Source: Bimuria novae-zelandiae CBS 107.79 (Eukaryota; Ascomycota; Dothideomycetes; Pleosporales; Didymosphaeriaceae). Taken from it: DNA of 64,000 nt. The translations under genes were made by a program, and so were the position numbers. The DNA lies in contig ML976677.1 of assembly GCA_010015655.1 (NCBI GenBank), positions 371,186 to 435,185 on the forward strand, read 5' to 3'. The notes under the pieces were generated by a model that worked only from the letters and a program-made list of their open reading frames with translations, was not told the DNA's origin and made no database searches. This document shows positions 26,764 through 39,066 of this stretch, piece after piece; the stretch's first letter is position 1, and the number at the start of each line of letters is the position of its first letter.

Positions 26764-27902
26764 TTACGTAAAAGCCATGCTCTTCTTAATCTCAGCAATT
26801 GCCAGCGCGGGGTTCAGGCCCTTGGGACATGTCCGCGAGCAGTTCAAAATGGTGTGGCATCGGTACAAGCTCATGCTGTTGTTCAGCGCATCCTGGCGCT
26901 CTGCCTTCTTCTCGTCTCGCGAGTCGGCGATCCAGCGGTAGCTCTGCAGGAGGACGGCGGGGCCGAGGTACTCCTCCTGGTTCCACCAGTACGAGGGGCA
27001 CGAGGTCGAGCAGCAGGCGCAGAGGATGCATTCGTAGAGGCCGTCGAGCTTCTTGCGGTCTTCCTTTGTCTGGCGGTACTCACGGCCCTGGAGATGGGTT
27101 AGGAAGGAANNNNNNNNNNNNNNNNNNNNNNNNNNNNNNNNNNNNNNNNNNNNNNNNNNNNNNNNNNNNNNNNNNNNNNNNNNNNNNNNNGGCGCGGGGG
27201 TGGTGCGCTGGAGGTAGGGTTTCACGGAGCGGTACTGCTTGTAGAAGAGCGTCATATCGGGCACCAGGTCCTTGACGACGTACATGTGCGGGAGGGGGTA
27301 GATGCGCGACTCCTTGCCGGGCTCCGTAGGGATGCGGCCTGCATAGGCTGGTTAGCTCCTTCCTCACACACATACCCCGCATAGATCCAATACGTACACA
27401 GACAGGCCAGCGTGTTGACGCCGTCGATGTTCATCGCACAGCTGCCGCAGATGCCCTCGCGGCAACTCCGTCGGAACGTCAGCGTCGGGTCGATCTCGTT
27501 CTTGATGCGGATGAGGGCGTCGAGCATCATGGGCCCCGTCTTATTCAGGTCGAGCGAGTACGTCTGCATCTTGGGCTTCGACGTGGGCTCGTCGGGGTTC
27601 CAACGGTAGATGTGGAACGTCTTCATCTTCGCATCCTTGGCCGCCGCGGAATCTTTGATGTTCGACGTCTTGCTCTCTGGAATGACGGGTCGCGAGGCAT
27701 CAGGCACGATTGCCTCTCCCACCTTGGACAGCGGGTCGCGGGCTTTGGTGTCGGTGACGGAGGCGAAGCCACGAGCGAAGACGGCTGGGCGGACGGCTGC
27801 TGCGGGCAGTCAGTAATCCATTGGGCGCCGATACGGTAAGAACTAGGGGTGCGTACCTGTCCGCGAGGTAGCCAGGCGGGTGAGTGCGCGTGCGGAGGCC
27901 AT
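26764..27902 (-). CDS. sdhB: succinate dehydrogenase iron-sulfur subunit
   Basis: Complex II subunit of the mitochondrial inner membrane, carrying electrons from the flavoprotein to ubiquinone. Exons: 27857-27902, 27398-27799, 27191-27338 (then the assembly gap) and 26764-27087, about 307 residues if the gap hides only two to four coding bases. The N-terminus ([14 protein letters not shown]) is a basic, Arg-rich mitochondrial presequence. The [2Fe-2S] domain has [16 protein letters not shown] and NTLAC. The second domain has [12 protein letters not shown] and [17 protein letters not shown] for the [4Fe-4S] and [3Fe-4S] clusters. All cluster Cys seem present. The last exon begins with a clear CCAG acceptor at 27088, so the run of N falls almost wholly in an intron. 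Nothing indicates damage. Confidence 0.95.
27110..27190. other. assembly gap (81 N) inside an sdhB intron
   Basis: Unknown bases flanked by coding RTTPAP on one side and an intron end (CTAACCCATCTCCAG) on the other. Family alignment expects about one residue between RTTPAP and GREYRQTK, so the gap should contain a few coding bases and a splice donor. The true gap length may differ from 81. Confidence 0.85.
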
Positions 27903-28280
27903 TGTGGGTGTGTGTGCGTTCTTCCTGCGTGGGGATGGCGAACGGTTTCGACCTTGTTACGTTCACGATGCAAGCAAGACCTCGGGCAAACCTTGAGCGG
28001 CCAATCACAGCGCCCGCGTTGTAATGTGGCCTGTGCGGCAGCTTCGGGCCATCTCGGCACTTGTGCCACCCGCACGCGGCATCTTCCGAAGCCAGCATCA
28101 TAGACTGGGCGAGGGCGATCGGGAGAAACATCCAGATGTTCCTACCCAGGCACCTAGGATACAAAGAAATCATGTGACGTTAGACTCATCATCTCATTGA
28201 TCATGGAGCCGTGATGCGACAGCGTACTATGTATGCGACGAAATCGCTCATGGGCCGTCGTGTCTGCAGCTCTGCAGAAC
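27903..28280. other. intergenic, sdhB promoter
   Basis: About 380 bp between the sdhB ATG and the ZW10-like stop, both minus strand. No coding frame is supported; it should contain the sdhB promoter. Confidence 0.45.
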
Positions 28281-30910
28281 TCAATGCGCCGCCCTCCTGA
28301 TATCGGCAATCGCCTTCCTCCTGTAGTCGCTCTCCGCGAACAGCGCCTTGATCAGATCCACCACCTCGTCCACCTCCACCTCCAGCTTCAGCTCCCCGTC
28401 CGTCCACATGTACTTGATGTCCGCCAGGCTGCTATCCAAAATCTCGCTCAGATACTGAAACTTGAACCAATTCGGCGTGTACACGCCCGTCATGTCCCTC
28501 TCTTGCCCCTCCCCATCCTCACTCATGAACAGATGATTGAGACTAGAAAGGCTGACGCAGTACCCGCGGAGCTTCTTCGACTCGTCTTCTGCAATGTCCG
28601 TCATGTCCTCAATGTCTGCGATGAATTTAGATAGCACCGTCGAGACGAGCGAGCCGAGAGACTGCAGCAGCACCGAATGGGAAAGCACCGGCTTCCATGC
28701 ATTCTTCACGTCCGCGATGCGGTCAATGGTCATGGCGATGGCATTGTCGCATTCAGCCGCGAACGGCATCTTGGTGCACGACGAGAAGCCCTGCGCCGCG
28801 TCAAGATGGTCGCGGAGAATGGTCCTCTGAGATTCCATCTCGCGACCATATGCGCGTTTGCCGAAGCCTTCGATCGCTTTGATATCGCCATCCAGTTTGG
28901 GCTTGAGCCGGACAGAGGACTTAAGGTGAGATGGTAGGGAGGAAGACTTGTCCTTCTCCGCTTGGTCGGCAAGGAAAACACGGAGACGGTCCGAGAGGCG
29001 CGTACAGTCGTTGTAGATCAGCATATTGCCTGCGATGTCGCGAGAGTAGTGCGTAGCCGCCGTGGCGCGATACATGGCAAGCAAAAGGCTTGGGATGGCG
29101 AACAGACCTCCACTGGCAGGTGCGATCGCTGAGCCGCTCAGTTCCGGTGTGTTGAGAGTGCCCACGTCGGTAACAGCTTGAAGGATGAGCTCGATAATGG
29201 CGTCTGGAATAGCCGTTACGGTGTACATCTCCCGCAGTGTCATCTCACGGTCTTTCGAAGGTTTTCCGGCCTGTTCGTTGGCCGTCGGCTCAGCGGCAGA
29301 TTTGGACGCAGGTGCCGTTAATGCCTGCTTTGGCTCTTCCTCGTCACCCCAGTCCGCACCCCAGTCTTCGGCATCCTCCTCGCCCTGCGCTCCTGCCCTT
29401 GGTTCCTCCGTTTCTTTATGCGACTCCTGCGGCTCATCCTCATCCATACCCCAAGCACTCATGTCTTCTTCTTCGGCTGCATCGTTTTGCCCTTGCTCGC
29501 CATTTTTCGCTGGCTCTTCCGCCGCCGCTTCGTCGCCCCATTCAGCTCCCCACTCTTCGTCCTGCTCTTCATGCCGGCCGAGCGTGTCTCCCTTGGATAG
29601 AATCTGGGTCTCGACGCGTTCCACCGTCTTCTTCTCTTGCACACGTCTCGGCAAAATACGTTGTACTTGGGCTATCGCAGCTTCCTTCTGTCGCGCTAGC
29701 CAAATCTCGGCCGACTTGTCGACCCATTCCGTCAGACGTTGCTGACCGCTCCAGCCAAGCTCATCAAAAAATTCCACAAGACCAAGCACGAGTGAAAGCG
29801 TCTCTTGGAAGTCGGAAATACCCTTGGTAGATAGTGGCACAGCAGGTAGCAGCCAGCTTGAGATCAGTCGATTAGCAATGACGGGAATTAGCTTTTCCGA
29901 TAACGGGATGGTAATGTCGGGGGGCATGCGTGTGCTCAAATACTCGGCTATCGCTTGGATGTCTTCCAGCGCGGCTTTGACACTCGTGTCGCTTACTTGC
30001 CCCGCGATATGCATGTCGTCACCATGAATGGTCAGAGCGGACACGACGTGGTCGGATCCGATGGTTAGCCGTGGCTGCACGATGACACTGTCGAATTCCC
30101 GGCTGAGGCGTGCGATGAAGTTGTCCAATAATCCGAGTTTTGTCAATGCTTGGACAACCATGCCGATGTTCATGGCGTCGTCCGATCCCATCTCCTTTGC
30201 CTGTTCCCGCAGTATGATCCTCCGGTCGGACGTGTTGACCGAGATCAAGTTGTTCCATATCCCCGTGACATTCTCGACGATGGCCGACCTCAATTGATCA
30301 GCTTTCGTGTTGAGGAGCCCCACCACCCGAGTGTTTTCGAACGGCCCGAGCCTCCTGAATGCGCCATGCGCGTCCTCCAGTCTCTCGAGAGCGTGCAGTA
30401 TATGACTGCAAACTGCAGCTTCCTGGGCTGACTCTAGCAGTGTCGAGATGTCTTTCAGCTGCTCCACAACCTGCACCAGGCTCTCGTTGTAGGCGATCTC
30501 CGAATGTAGGAAGCTGACTTTGGAGACAGCATCCTGGACTTTGGCCGTCTTTTCCTTGCCAGCTTCTGCCTGCTGCACGATTTCCTTCGCTGTTTCCTGT
30601 GAAAGTTTGATGTCGGCTTGGAGCTTGCGCGCTTGTGTCACCCAGCCATCAACATCGGATGCGGCTTCGCGAGAGATCTGGCGAATTTGGTCCTGAACGT
30701 CCTGTTAGCAAGACACTTTTACATCCTTCAAAAATACGGAGTCCATACCTTCGTGTCATCCCTGGCCTTCTCCAGCGTCTGTCGAAGTATTGGGAGTGCA
30801 TCAGACCCCACCGCCGCGGAGGCTACATTCTCCGATTGTGGGAAAGAACCAGTTTGCACAGACTGGAGCAGGACGTCCCCAAGCTCCTGGTCCGAGACTT
30901 GTGAAGACAT
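28281..30910 (-). CDS. ZW10/Dsl1-family vesicle tether (retrograde transport)
   Basis: A predicted 860-residue protein in two exons, 30749-30910 and 28281-30701, with a 47-nt phase-0 intron. It resembles fungal proteins annotated as centromere/kinetochore ZW10 or Dsl1, a subunit of the Dsl1/NRZ complex that tethers COPI vesicles at the endoplasmic reticulum. The first 120 residues are helical and coiled-coil-like (KLQADIKLSQETAKEIVQQA). A long acidic linker near residues 430-520 has repeated WGADWGDEEE and WGMDEDE blocks, typical of fungal members. The C-terminal part (LPSHLKSSVRLKPKLDGDIK to WFKFQYLSEILDSSLADIKY) is the conserved helical bundle. The start is supported by the spliced junction DDTK/DVQDQ. 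No kinetochore role should be assumed for a fungus. Confidence 0.8.
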
Positions 30911-31454
30911 AAGAATTATCGACGTAGGATCATGTCGTTCACACGAAGGGCTGACGTGTTTTGTGATTGCGGACCTTAGGCAGTGTTGATTCGTGGCGCA
31001 TTCCAAGGTCCGTACTTACGCACCTGCAAATCAAGGCGGGCCGTGCGCACTAGCCCTACTGCAAGCTCTCCAACCCCACCACCCCGCCATCGTCAAGAGT
31101 GTTGGTCGGGAGAAGATCGTAATCGCCTTTCTCTTCGAGTCCAATCAGGAGGCACCACTTCGCTCTTTTCACTTTCCTGCATGCCAATCACATCCCCCCA
31201 ACACACCGCCCTCGTTTGTGCAGTGCGCTGTTGCGACTCCGTCACATTCAGGAAGCTGTACTTCTAGTCCGCCGCTCATAATCACAACCGGGGCTGCACT
31301 TTGAAGGTTTCTTTGCTTTTAGGCAACGGTATAACACTGGTAAGCACTGGCGCCCTGCACGTTCTCCTATCCCGTCCTAGCATGGAACACCCAGCACACG
31401 AAGTGGTATAATACGCTTTCGTGTCAGCTGAGTGGCTTCTTAGTCTAGCTCGTC
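30911..31454. promoter_or_regulatory. divergent promoter region (tether / M16 peptidase)
   Basis: The tether gene and the M16 peptidase gene are divergent and share about 540 bp. C/A-rich tracts are visible near 31.03-31.22 kb. No motif can be named with confidence and no gene is seen. Confidence 0.45.
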
Positions 31455-34400
31455 ATGCGCGGTCCTCGGAACGCATTTGCAATTTTAGTTCTCACGGCGC
31501 ATTGCTTTGCCGCAGAGTTACGCGAGGAATCTCACCTCTCAATCCGGGCACTAACAGAGAACAATGGTAACACGGAACAGGCCCTGTACAAAGGAGGTTG
31601 GACACCCAGAGCGGTAATCGAACACCACGCAGACGCATTTTCCTGCACTGACGGCGAGTGCGCTTTCTACGACTCAGACTCAGACCAGCAGCCGTTCATT
31701 TTCGGCAAGATGGGGACCATTACGCGTGAGACCAACTTCAAGAAGATTCAGCAATTCAAGGCCGACTACACGGAGGCCGAGTTCACGCAGTATGAGTCGC
31801 AGCGGACGGGCATGAATGTGGTGGTGGTCGACAGGAAAGGACCCAAGATCTACGGCTACTTTGCGCTGGCGACGGAGATCCACGATGATTCCGGAGCACG
31901 TGAGTACTCATTGGTCATCAATTTACGCAGTTGCTAATTTGACAGCGCACACGCTGGAGCATCTGTGCTTCATGGGCTCACGAAAGTATCCTTACAAGGG
32001 CGTGCTCGACAAGCTCTCCACTCGAGCGTACTCAGATACCAATGCCTGGACAGATGTAGATGAAACTGTCTATACATTGACCACGGCTGGCTGGGAAGGT
32101 TTCGCGCAGATCTTACCAATCTACCTAGACCATCTTGTCGTCCCAACTCTTACGGATGAGGGTTGCTACACCGAGGTGCACCACATTGATGGCACTGGAC
32201 ACGATGCTGGGTAAGCACTATTCGAGCTGCGGTATGATCCCAACTAACTCTCAAAGTGTTGTATACTCTGAGATGCAAGGTCGACAGAATCTGCAGGGCG
32301 ATTTGATGGACTTGGAGATGCGCCGGCTTCTCTATCCCGAGCGCTATGGTTTCCGCTACGAGACTGGTGGCCGAGTAGAGGCATTGCGCGTCCTAACCGC
32401 AGAGCGCATCCGCCAGTTCCACCGGGATATGTACCAGCCCAAAAACTTACGGCTGGTTCTCATCGGTGAAGTGGATCACGCGAATCTCTTAGAGATCCTA
32501 GACAATTTCGAGGACGATATTGCTGATAGTGTGCCTTCATATACCGCTCCCTTCAAGCGGCCGTTCTCGAACTCAAAGCTTGAGCAAGGCCTCACAAAGA
32601 CGACCGTCGAGACCGTCGAATTCCCAGAAGAGGACGAGTCAACAGGCGAGATTCAGATTGGCCTCATTGGTCCTGATTCAACAGACGAGAAGCTTGAGAC
32701 GGCTCTGAACACGGTGCTCATGTACCTTGCTGGCTCTTCGGTGTCTGTTCTAGTCAACCGACTTGCCGAGAAAGAACATCTTACCAGCATGGTCTACTTC
32801 TACGTTCGGAGCTTTTCTCAATCAATCATACACTTCACATTGACTAGCGTCGCCACGGAGAAGCTTGAAGAGGCTGAGAAGCGCTTCTGGGAAGTTCTCC
32901 GGGAGCATATTTCGCAACCGATAGACTTTCCCTATCTCCAAGATTGTCTGCACCGGTTCAAGCGCCAGGTTAGGTTTACTTCTGAAACTGGCAACGACGA
33001 GTTCAAAGATCCCGTTATCAAGGATCACTCGTATGGCCCACGCGACGGTTCAAAGCTTCGGGAAGCCCTGGAGTCGCTCTCGGTCTTTGATGAGCTCGAA
33101 GATTGGACCGAGGAGGACTGGCGCTCGTTCATCAAGAAGTGGATCGTCGAACCCCACCATGTCTCGCTGCTTGGGAAGCCTTCAGTAGCCCTCGCGGAAA
33201 AGATCAAGTCCGAAGAAGTCGAGCGGGTGAAGAAACAGCAAGAGCAACTAGGTGAAGCTGGGTTGAAGGGGAAGGCTGCCAAGCTTGAGAAAGCCAAAGC
33301 TGAGAACGACAAGCCAATCCCATTGGATATGATGGAGAAGCTTGAGGTTCCCAGCACCAGTTCGATCCATTTCTTCGAAACTACGACTGCACGGTCTGGT
33401 CTTGCAAAGAAGCTCGGCACCATGGACAACAAGATTCAAAAGATCATTGACAAGGATGAGAACGGTCTGCCGCTGTTCGTACATTATGAATCTATTCCGA
33501 CGTCTTTCGTCCACTTTGGCCTTGCGCTTGGTACGGCTGCCGTTCCTACTGAGCTGAAGCCATTGCTGGGCATTTACCTTACGAACTTCTTCGGCACTCC
33601 GATTATGCGGGATGGCAAGCGCATCGAATTCGAACAAGTCATCATCGAACTGGAGAAAGCCACGATAGAGTACAGCCTCGACCGCGGTAACGACATCGGC
33701 AACGGCGAAATGATCTACATCCACTTCGTCGCCGAAGCAGACAAGTTCAAGGACGTCGTCCAATGGCTCGCAGACCTGCTTGTCAACTCCATCTTCGACG
33801 CCGAGCGCCTGATCGCCGCCGCGAAGAAGATGCTCGCCGACGTCCCCGATGAGAAGCGCGACGGCCACAGCATGCTCTTCGCCGTCGACCGCATGATCCA
33901 CTACCAAGAAGCCTCCTCCGTGCGCGCCACAAACACCCTCGTCAAAGCCCTCTACCTCAAGCGCACCCTCAAGCAGCTCAAAACAGATCCCCAGCAAGTC
34001 ATCGACAAGCTCGAAGCCCTGCGCACGCACCTCCTCACCTTCTCCAACCTCCGCGTCCTCGCAATCGCAAACTTCGAGACTCTGCCCTCCCCCGTCTCTA
34101 CCTTCCGCATCCTCACCGATGCGATTAAGCCTGGGCCCGAGCCAAGTCTGACCCCCATCGACGACCGCAAAGCTCTGCTTTCGGATATAGGGAAGAACCC
34201 CGGCGGCGCGCATTACATCATCCCGATGCCGATCGACTCCTCCTTCGCCATGCTCACAGCCAAAGGGCCAGACTCGTACACCGCCCCCGAGCTCCCCGCG
34301 CTCATGGTCGCCCTCGCGTACCTCGACGCCGTCGAGGGCCCTATGTGGCAGGACATCCGCGGCACGGGTCTCGCGTACGGGGCAAACTTCCTGCGCGATA

Positions 34401-35009
34401 TCCCCGCCGGCTTGCTCAAGTTCCGCATCTACAAGTCGCCGAACTCGTACGCTGCGTTTGCGAAGGCGCGCGCGGTTATTAAAGATTATGCAGAGGGCAC
34501 GCGTGCGTTTGAGAAACTGGCGCTTGAGGGCGCGATTAGTAGTATAGTGCGCGAGTTTGTGGATGAGAAGGCGACGGTCGTGGATGCGGCGAGGGGGAGC
34601 TTTGTCGATCTTGTCGTAAGGGGTGTTGGGAAGGAGTGGAGTGAGTGGGTGCTTAAGCGCGTCCGTGAAGTCAAGGTCGACGATGTAAGGAGCATGTTTA
34701 AAGAAACCATCGCGGGGGTTTTTGAGCCACAAAAGTCGGATTTGGTGGTTACGTGTGGGGGGAATATGGTTGAGGTGAGTTTTCCCCTTTTATGACTGGG
34801 ATCAGGGAGGGGATGTGGGCTAACGAGGAGATACATAGGATCTGAAGAAGAACTTCGAGAAGGATGGGTTTAAGGTGAAGGTTAAGCAGTTGGTGGATTT
34901 CCAGGAGGATTATGGGTTGAAGGGGGAGGAGGGGGAGGAAGAGGATGACGAGGAGATGAGTGGGGGGAGTGGGAGTGAGGGGAGCGAGGAGAAGTCGGAG
35001 GAAGAGTAG
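31455..35009 (+). CDS. M16 family zinc metallopeptidase (YOL098C/Cym1-like)
   Basis: Four exons (31455-31899, 31946-32210, 32257-34774, 34839-35009) give 1,132 residues. Introns of 46, 46 and 64 nt keep the frame. The inverted zinc motif HxxEH is intact as PHTLEHLCFMGS (His about 150 and 154, catalytic Glu 153), and the distal Glu lies in GCYTEVHHIDG. The protein continues through the usual duplicated M16 halves to an acidic Glu-rich tail. It is closest in style to yeast YOL098C and fission yeast Mug138, soluble M16C-like peptidases of about 1,040 residues. A second Met at 31710 (MGTITRETNFKKIQQF) matches where the family normally starts. The 85 residues before it look like a signal peptide (FAILVLTAHCFAA) plus an unrelated segment. 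Start choice is therefore open: cytosolic from 31710, possibly secretory from 31455. Confidence 0.88.
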
Positions 35010-35193
35010 GTGGGGAGTGTAGACGCACTGCAGCACTCTGGGTGCGTTTTTCATCGCGTTAGAAAAACGCTAGATCTGCCAAAGCAAATGCCTGCGATAC
35101 TACATACACACATGACCACTTTCAAACGCTGATGTACAGTGACGCAATACCTTAATATCTCAATACACCCCAAGTCATCGGAACAGGACAGTA

Positions 35194-36445
35194 TTACAAC
35201 TCCCTATTCTCCAGTGCATCTTCCTCATCCGGCGCCTTGGCATACTTCCTATACCAACCCCTCGCTTCTCCCCCAGGAACACACAACCCCAACCGCCAAA
35301 AATAATCCCTATGCGCGAAAAACAGTTCCCAGAACTTGAATCTTGCAGGCACACCCCAGCCCCCATCGTCCGTGTCCGCCCCCGCAATGCATCTCCCATC
35401 TTCATCACCGTCGCAATGTCGAATATCGCTCTCTGCGAAGGGTAAGTCGGGTCTGGATATGAAGAGCTCCTCGCTGTGCATCGTATACCCCCATTCTTCC
35501 AGCGGAAGCAGCGGGACTGGATCGCCTTTGTGCGTGACTCTGTGGTACCTCACACCTTCCCTCGCCCTCGCCCTCCCCTCCCCATAGCTAGAGATATTAA
35601 ACCTTTCATTTATATACCTCATAAGCGCGGCGTTTCCCACGCGCGGCTCGCCGAACGTGGTAACGCGGGGATTCCAGCCGCGCGCGCGCAGATCGAGAGC
35701 TGCGAGCGCGGCGACGGCGCCGCCGAGGGAGTGGCCGACGAGGATGATTTCGTAAGAGGGGTATGTGGATATGGCGGCGGTGAGGTGGGGGAGGATGGCG
35801 GAGCGGGTGTGCAGCCAGGAGGTGTAGAAGCCGGTGTGGACGGTGCAGTTGGCGCACTTCGGGGGGTCGGCGGGGGGTGGTTCCTCTTGGGAGAAGGATG
35901 ATGAGAAGGTGGTGGAGCCGTTGTCGTCGTCGCCGGGGTAAGGGACGTATTTTTGCGGGATGGTGGACAGGTCGATGATGGTGTTTGCGAGGGAGTAGGT
36001 GCCGCGGAAGGCGAGGATGATGCGTGGGCGTGAGGGCGGGTGCGAGAGGGCGATGTAGCCGCAGGAATCGCTGAAGAGGGGGCCGGTGTTCCAGGCCTGG
36101 AATTGTCAGTATTGAAGTTCTGCGTATATGCGTATATATATATATATTAGTGGTGGGAGAGGTACGCACGGTGACTAGTTCAAAGTCTTTAAAGTCCTCG
36201 TCGCCGCAGTGGCTCGCGCAGCTGAACGGCTTCTGTATTCCTAGCCCGGTTGTACCGACGCAGTAGGAAATGTCGACTATCCGGGCCAGCTCCTCGAGCT
36301 CGAAGAAGAGCTTGCGACTGATGGTGTCATTGTTGCTGGGGGCGTCCTGGACCAGCGGAGACTGTGCCTGATGCGCGAGGCCTAGTACGCTGCGGACGAA
36401 GACGAGAAATAGCACGTAGTTCAAGAGGCCAAAAGCGCTGGCCAT
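35194..36445 (-). CDS. secreted class 3 lipase
   Basis: A predicted 392-residue secreted triacylglycerol lipase or feruloyl-esterase-like hydrolase of the alpha/beta fold. Exons 36170-36445 and 35194-36096; the 73-nt intron contains a TA microsatellite. The N-terminus is a signal peptide (LLNYVLFLVFVRSVLG). The nucleophile elbow is IILVGHSLGGAVAALAALD (GxSxG). Other class 3 features are ILAFRGTYSLANTIIDL around the oxyanion region, TTFGEPRVGN after the elbow with the likely catalytic Asp nearby, and a His late in the chain (YRVTHKGDPVP or YTMHSEELF). Paired Cys in CANC and CDGDEDGRC fit a secreted protein. Class 3 lipases and feruloyl esterases cannot be told apart by sequence alone, so substrate is open. 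Confidence 0.9.
36133..36147. repeat. (TA)n microsatellite in the lipase intron
   Basis: A run of about seven TA units lies in the only intron of the lipase gene. It is likely polymorphic but is not coding. Confidence 0.85.
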
Positions 36446-36955
36446 GGGTAGATCGGCTCACATATTCTTTGGAGGAGTAGACGTAGGGGGAGAGTCGTAA
36501 GATGTGGATGAGTGATGGTGAGGTCACACGTCGGGGGCCACACTACTGTGGCGTGAGCGTGGGATTCATCTGGGGAAGCTCTCGAGGGCTAAACCCAAAG
36601 CGTGAATGAGACGCTTGCTCAACGCATTCCCGCCGAGCGTTGGCGCCAAGGGGCTCCTATGATGTAATACCACCGTGAATGGCAGGATGAACGCATCAGT
36701 GGTTCGGTCAGCCAAGTGCAGCATGTCATAAGTAATCGGCTGCTTTATCGCATGCAACCTGCTTACGACGACACGCCCAGCCAAAGGTGCGTCCAAGACT
36801 TCCCGCTGATAAAAGACGACGGCTTCCGCTGCTTCCCGGCGACAAGACTTTGAGGTTCCCGACGAAAGAGTGACCCGGTCCCTCCCCTCTGCACCTACAA
36901 CACACCACATAACAAAATCTGGAGGTGACCAGACGGCATAGCCAGTACGCAACAC
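36446..36955. promoter_or_regulatory. divergent promoter region (lipase / membrane protein)
   Basis: About 510 bp between two divergent ATGs. A minus-strand open frame crosses this region but overlaps the membrane protein's first exon and has no domain, so I treat the stretch as promoter DNA. Confidence 0.45.
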
Positions 36956-38253
36956 ATGGCGTCGACGGAGCCGTTGAGGCAGGATATGCAGCCTGAGTTC
37001 TCGGTTGACCCGCCGACACCCACCGACACCCCTCACCAGATGGAGGAGGAGAAACTGTTCGAGGCGCCTGCCCAGCCGGCTGTGAACGACCACCAGCTCA
37101 CGCAGCCGCCCACTCACCCCTCTCTCCAAATACCTGGCATCGCCGTTTCAGATACCGATGGCAATGCGGACGAGCGAGGCCGTACGACTACCACCGCGAC
37201 GGACACCACGACTCCAAATGGCAATCTCAGCGCTCACCCGTCTCGCGCCCCGTCACCGAATCCGTCTGCCCAGTACCCGCACACTCAAGTGACGTACGAG
37301 GATCCCGATTTTACGCGTCCGCCGCCTCTCAACTACAGCCTGCGTCCTCGCAAGAAGTCAATTTTCTGGTTCTGGATGTTGATCTTTCTCGACTGCGTCT
37401 GTATGCCCATCGGCCTCTACTTCGGCATGTGGTACGGCCTCACGCGGGACCAGCTGAGTGCCAATGCCGTCTTTAGTATCAGCACGGCTTTGTTGGGAAC
37501 AGTTAGCATCGTCGAGTACTTCATTCGCTTCCGGCGGCTCTGGCGCAAGAACTCCAATTGCCGCGTCATCGGAGCGCAGCGTCATTATGTGCGTTTCTCC
37601 ATTCTGATCCTATCCTATGGAAATGGCATACTGACATGAATTAGCTCGATTGGTTTCACTGGAACCTCTCCGTGGGCTGGTTCTTCGTCATGATTGAGCT
37701 CATCGCCGGCACCTGTCCGCATGACCCGCCGATCCGCGTGCTCGCAATCCCTGCCTCCACGATGCTCTTCGCCATCGGAGTCGAGCTCCTTCTCGTCGAC
37801 GCCCTGCGCCTTATGGGCTACCGCGCTCCATGCCGCATCTCCTCGCTTCCCGTTGGCGCCCCGCTCCGACCGGGCATCTACGCATACATCGAGGACATCT
37901 GCGCTGTAGACGGCTCCGGTGGTACCGAGTTCCGACAACGCCTGAACCTGCGGTACCAGGCTAGCAAGGCTTTCCGTGAGATGCTGCACCGCCTGACGCT
38001 CTTCTGGGCCATCGGCGCAATCATCTGCTCAGCCGTCACCGTGGCCATCGTCTTCACTATCCAGCGCGACGCCGCCTACATCGTAAGTCTCCCCCTCTCT
38101 TCTACACCCCATATCACAAGTTAACACAAGCAGGTCGGCTGGGTCCTCCCCTTCCTCTGGGCGGGTGTCTGGACCGCGATTACCATCCCATGGGTCCAGC
38201 GCAGTCTGACGCACGAGTACAATCAGTGGACTACGGCAAAGTGGAAGGCTTAG
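36956..38253 (+). CDS. multi-pass membrane protein, function unknown
   Basis: Three exons (36956-37588, 37645-38082, 38134-38253) give 396 residues; both introns are phase 0. I do not recognise a named family, though it looks like a conserved Pezizomycotina protein. The first 125 residues are hydrophilic, Pro/Thr-rich and probably cytosolic. After [10 protein letters not shown] come hydrophobic segments: [95 protein letters not shown] and [19 protein letters not shown] basic loop ([20 protein letters not shown]) sits after the second, suggesting a cytosolic side. Six to seven helices with short loops could be a channel, transporter or scaffold; no motif decides. Confidence 0.85.
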
Positions 38254-39066
38254 GAAGCCGGACTTGACTATTTCCGTATCGCCCACTGAGGATCGCTTTG
38301 TCTCTCCTTGTGTATATTGTATTAGTAAAAGCATGCTTTGGCATGGCGCCAGCGTTATACCAGATTGGTAAGGAGACATGTGCTATATACCATTTTCGCT
38401 AGCATGAGTTTCTCCGCGTTACCGCGTGTACAATGAATAAAAGGGAACGTTCTTATAGACTTTATCTAACCCCTTTCTGTGTGTACTGGGATCACAGTGT
38501 TGTATTGCTCAGGCAGTGGATTAATGCAGGATTTTGGAGCGGTGTTGGTGGACGTGTTTATATACTGTCGTGGTCAGGTGCGGGAATTTGGTGGTGAAGT
38601 TGAAAAAAGTCAGGAACAGCGACATCTGGCACGTAGTCGCCGGTTGAGAACCGCCCACTGCGAGGACGACTAGTAGGGAGAGGGACAGCGTAGAATGGTA
38701 TATTACGAAGTGACGGAACGTCCATCAGAAAGGTATGCATCGCTGCCGTATGCCCTACCTCTCTGCACGTGCACCTTTTTCTCATTCTGGCACACAATGG
38801 AGCGAACGTTCTCCAGCGCATCCGCGATCTTTTCCTACCTGGATGGTTATGGCTTGAATTCCACATTTTCTTGCAAACCACCGTGTCGAGTTGAAATGCG
38901 TTATCTGATCTCAGTCGTGTTGTGTTCATCTATTTAAGCAGAGCTCTTTATAAAGTAATGTAGGAGCTTTGCTATCGTGTATGCCTACCTACAAATGATG
39001 TGTTGTTTGATGTATTTACATGCTCCTTTCATTAGATGGGAATAACAACAGACCTATCTCGCCAAT
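38254..39066. other. intergenic, no gene seen
   Basis: About 810 bp between the membrane protein and the broken quinoprotein gene. An AATAAA near 38435 may serve the upstream gene. A 123-codon minus-strand frame at 38558-38929 has no domain or partner exon and I do not call it a gene. Confidence 0.45.

Noticed and set aside
33248..34732. A 494-codon open frame antisense to the M16 peptidase gene
   Set aside because: It mirrors the codon structure of a strongly coding GC-rich exon, lacks any domain and has a composition (Asp/Glu/Val/Gly-rich) typical of antisense shadows.
36566..37129. 187-codon minus-strand frame across the lipase/membrane-protein promoter
   Set aside because: It overlaps the first exon of the membrane protein gene, whose spliced frame and membrane segments are much better supported.
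38558..38929. 123-codon minus-strand frame after the membrane protein gene
   Set aside because: No domain, no signal peptide, no partner exon and no convincing start context.
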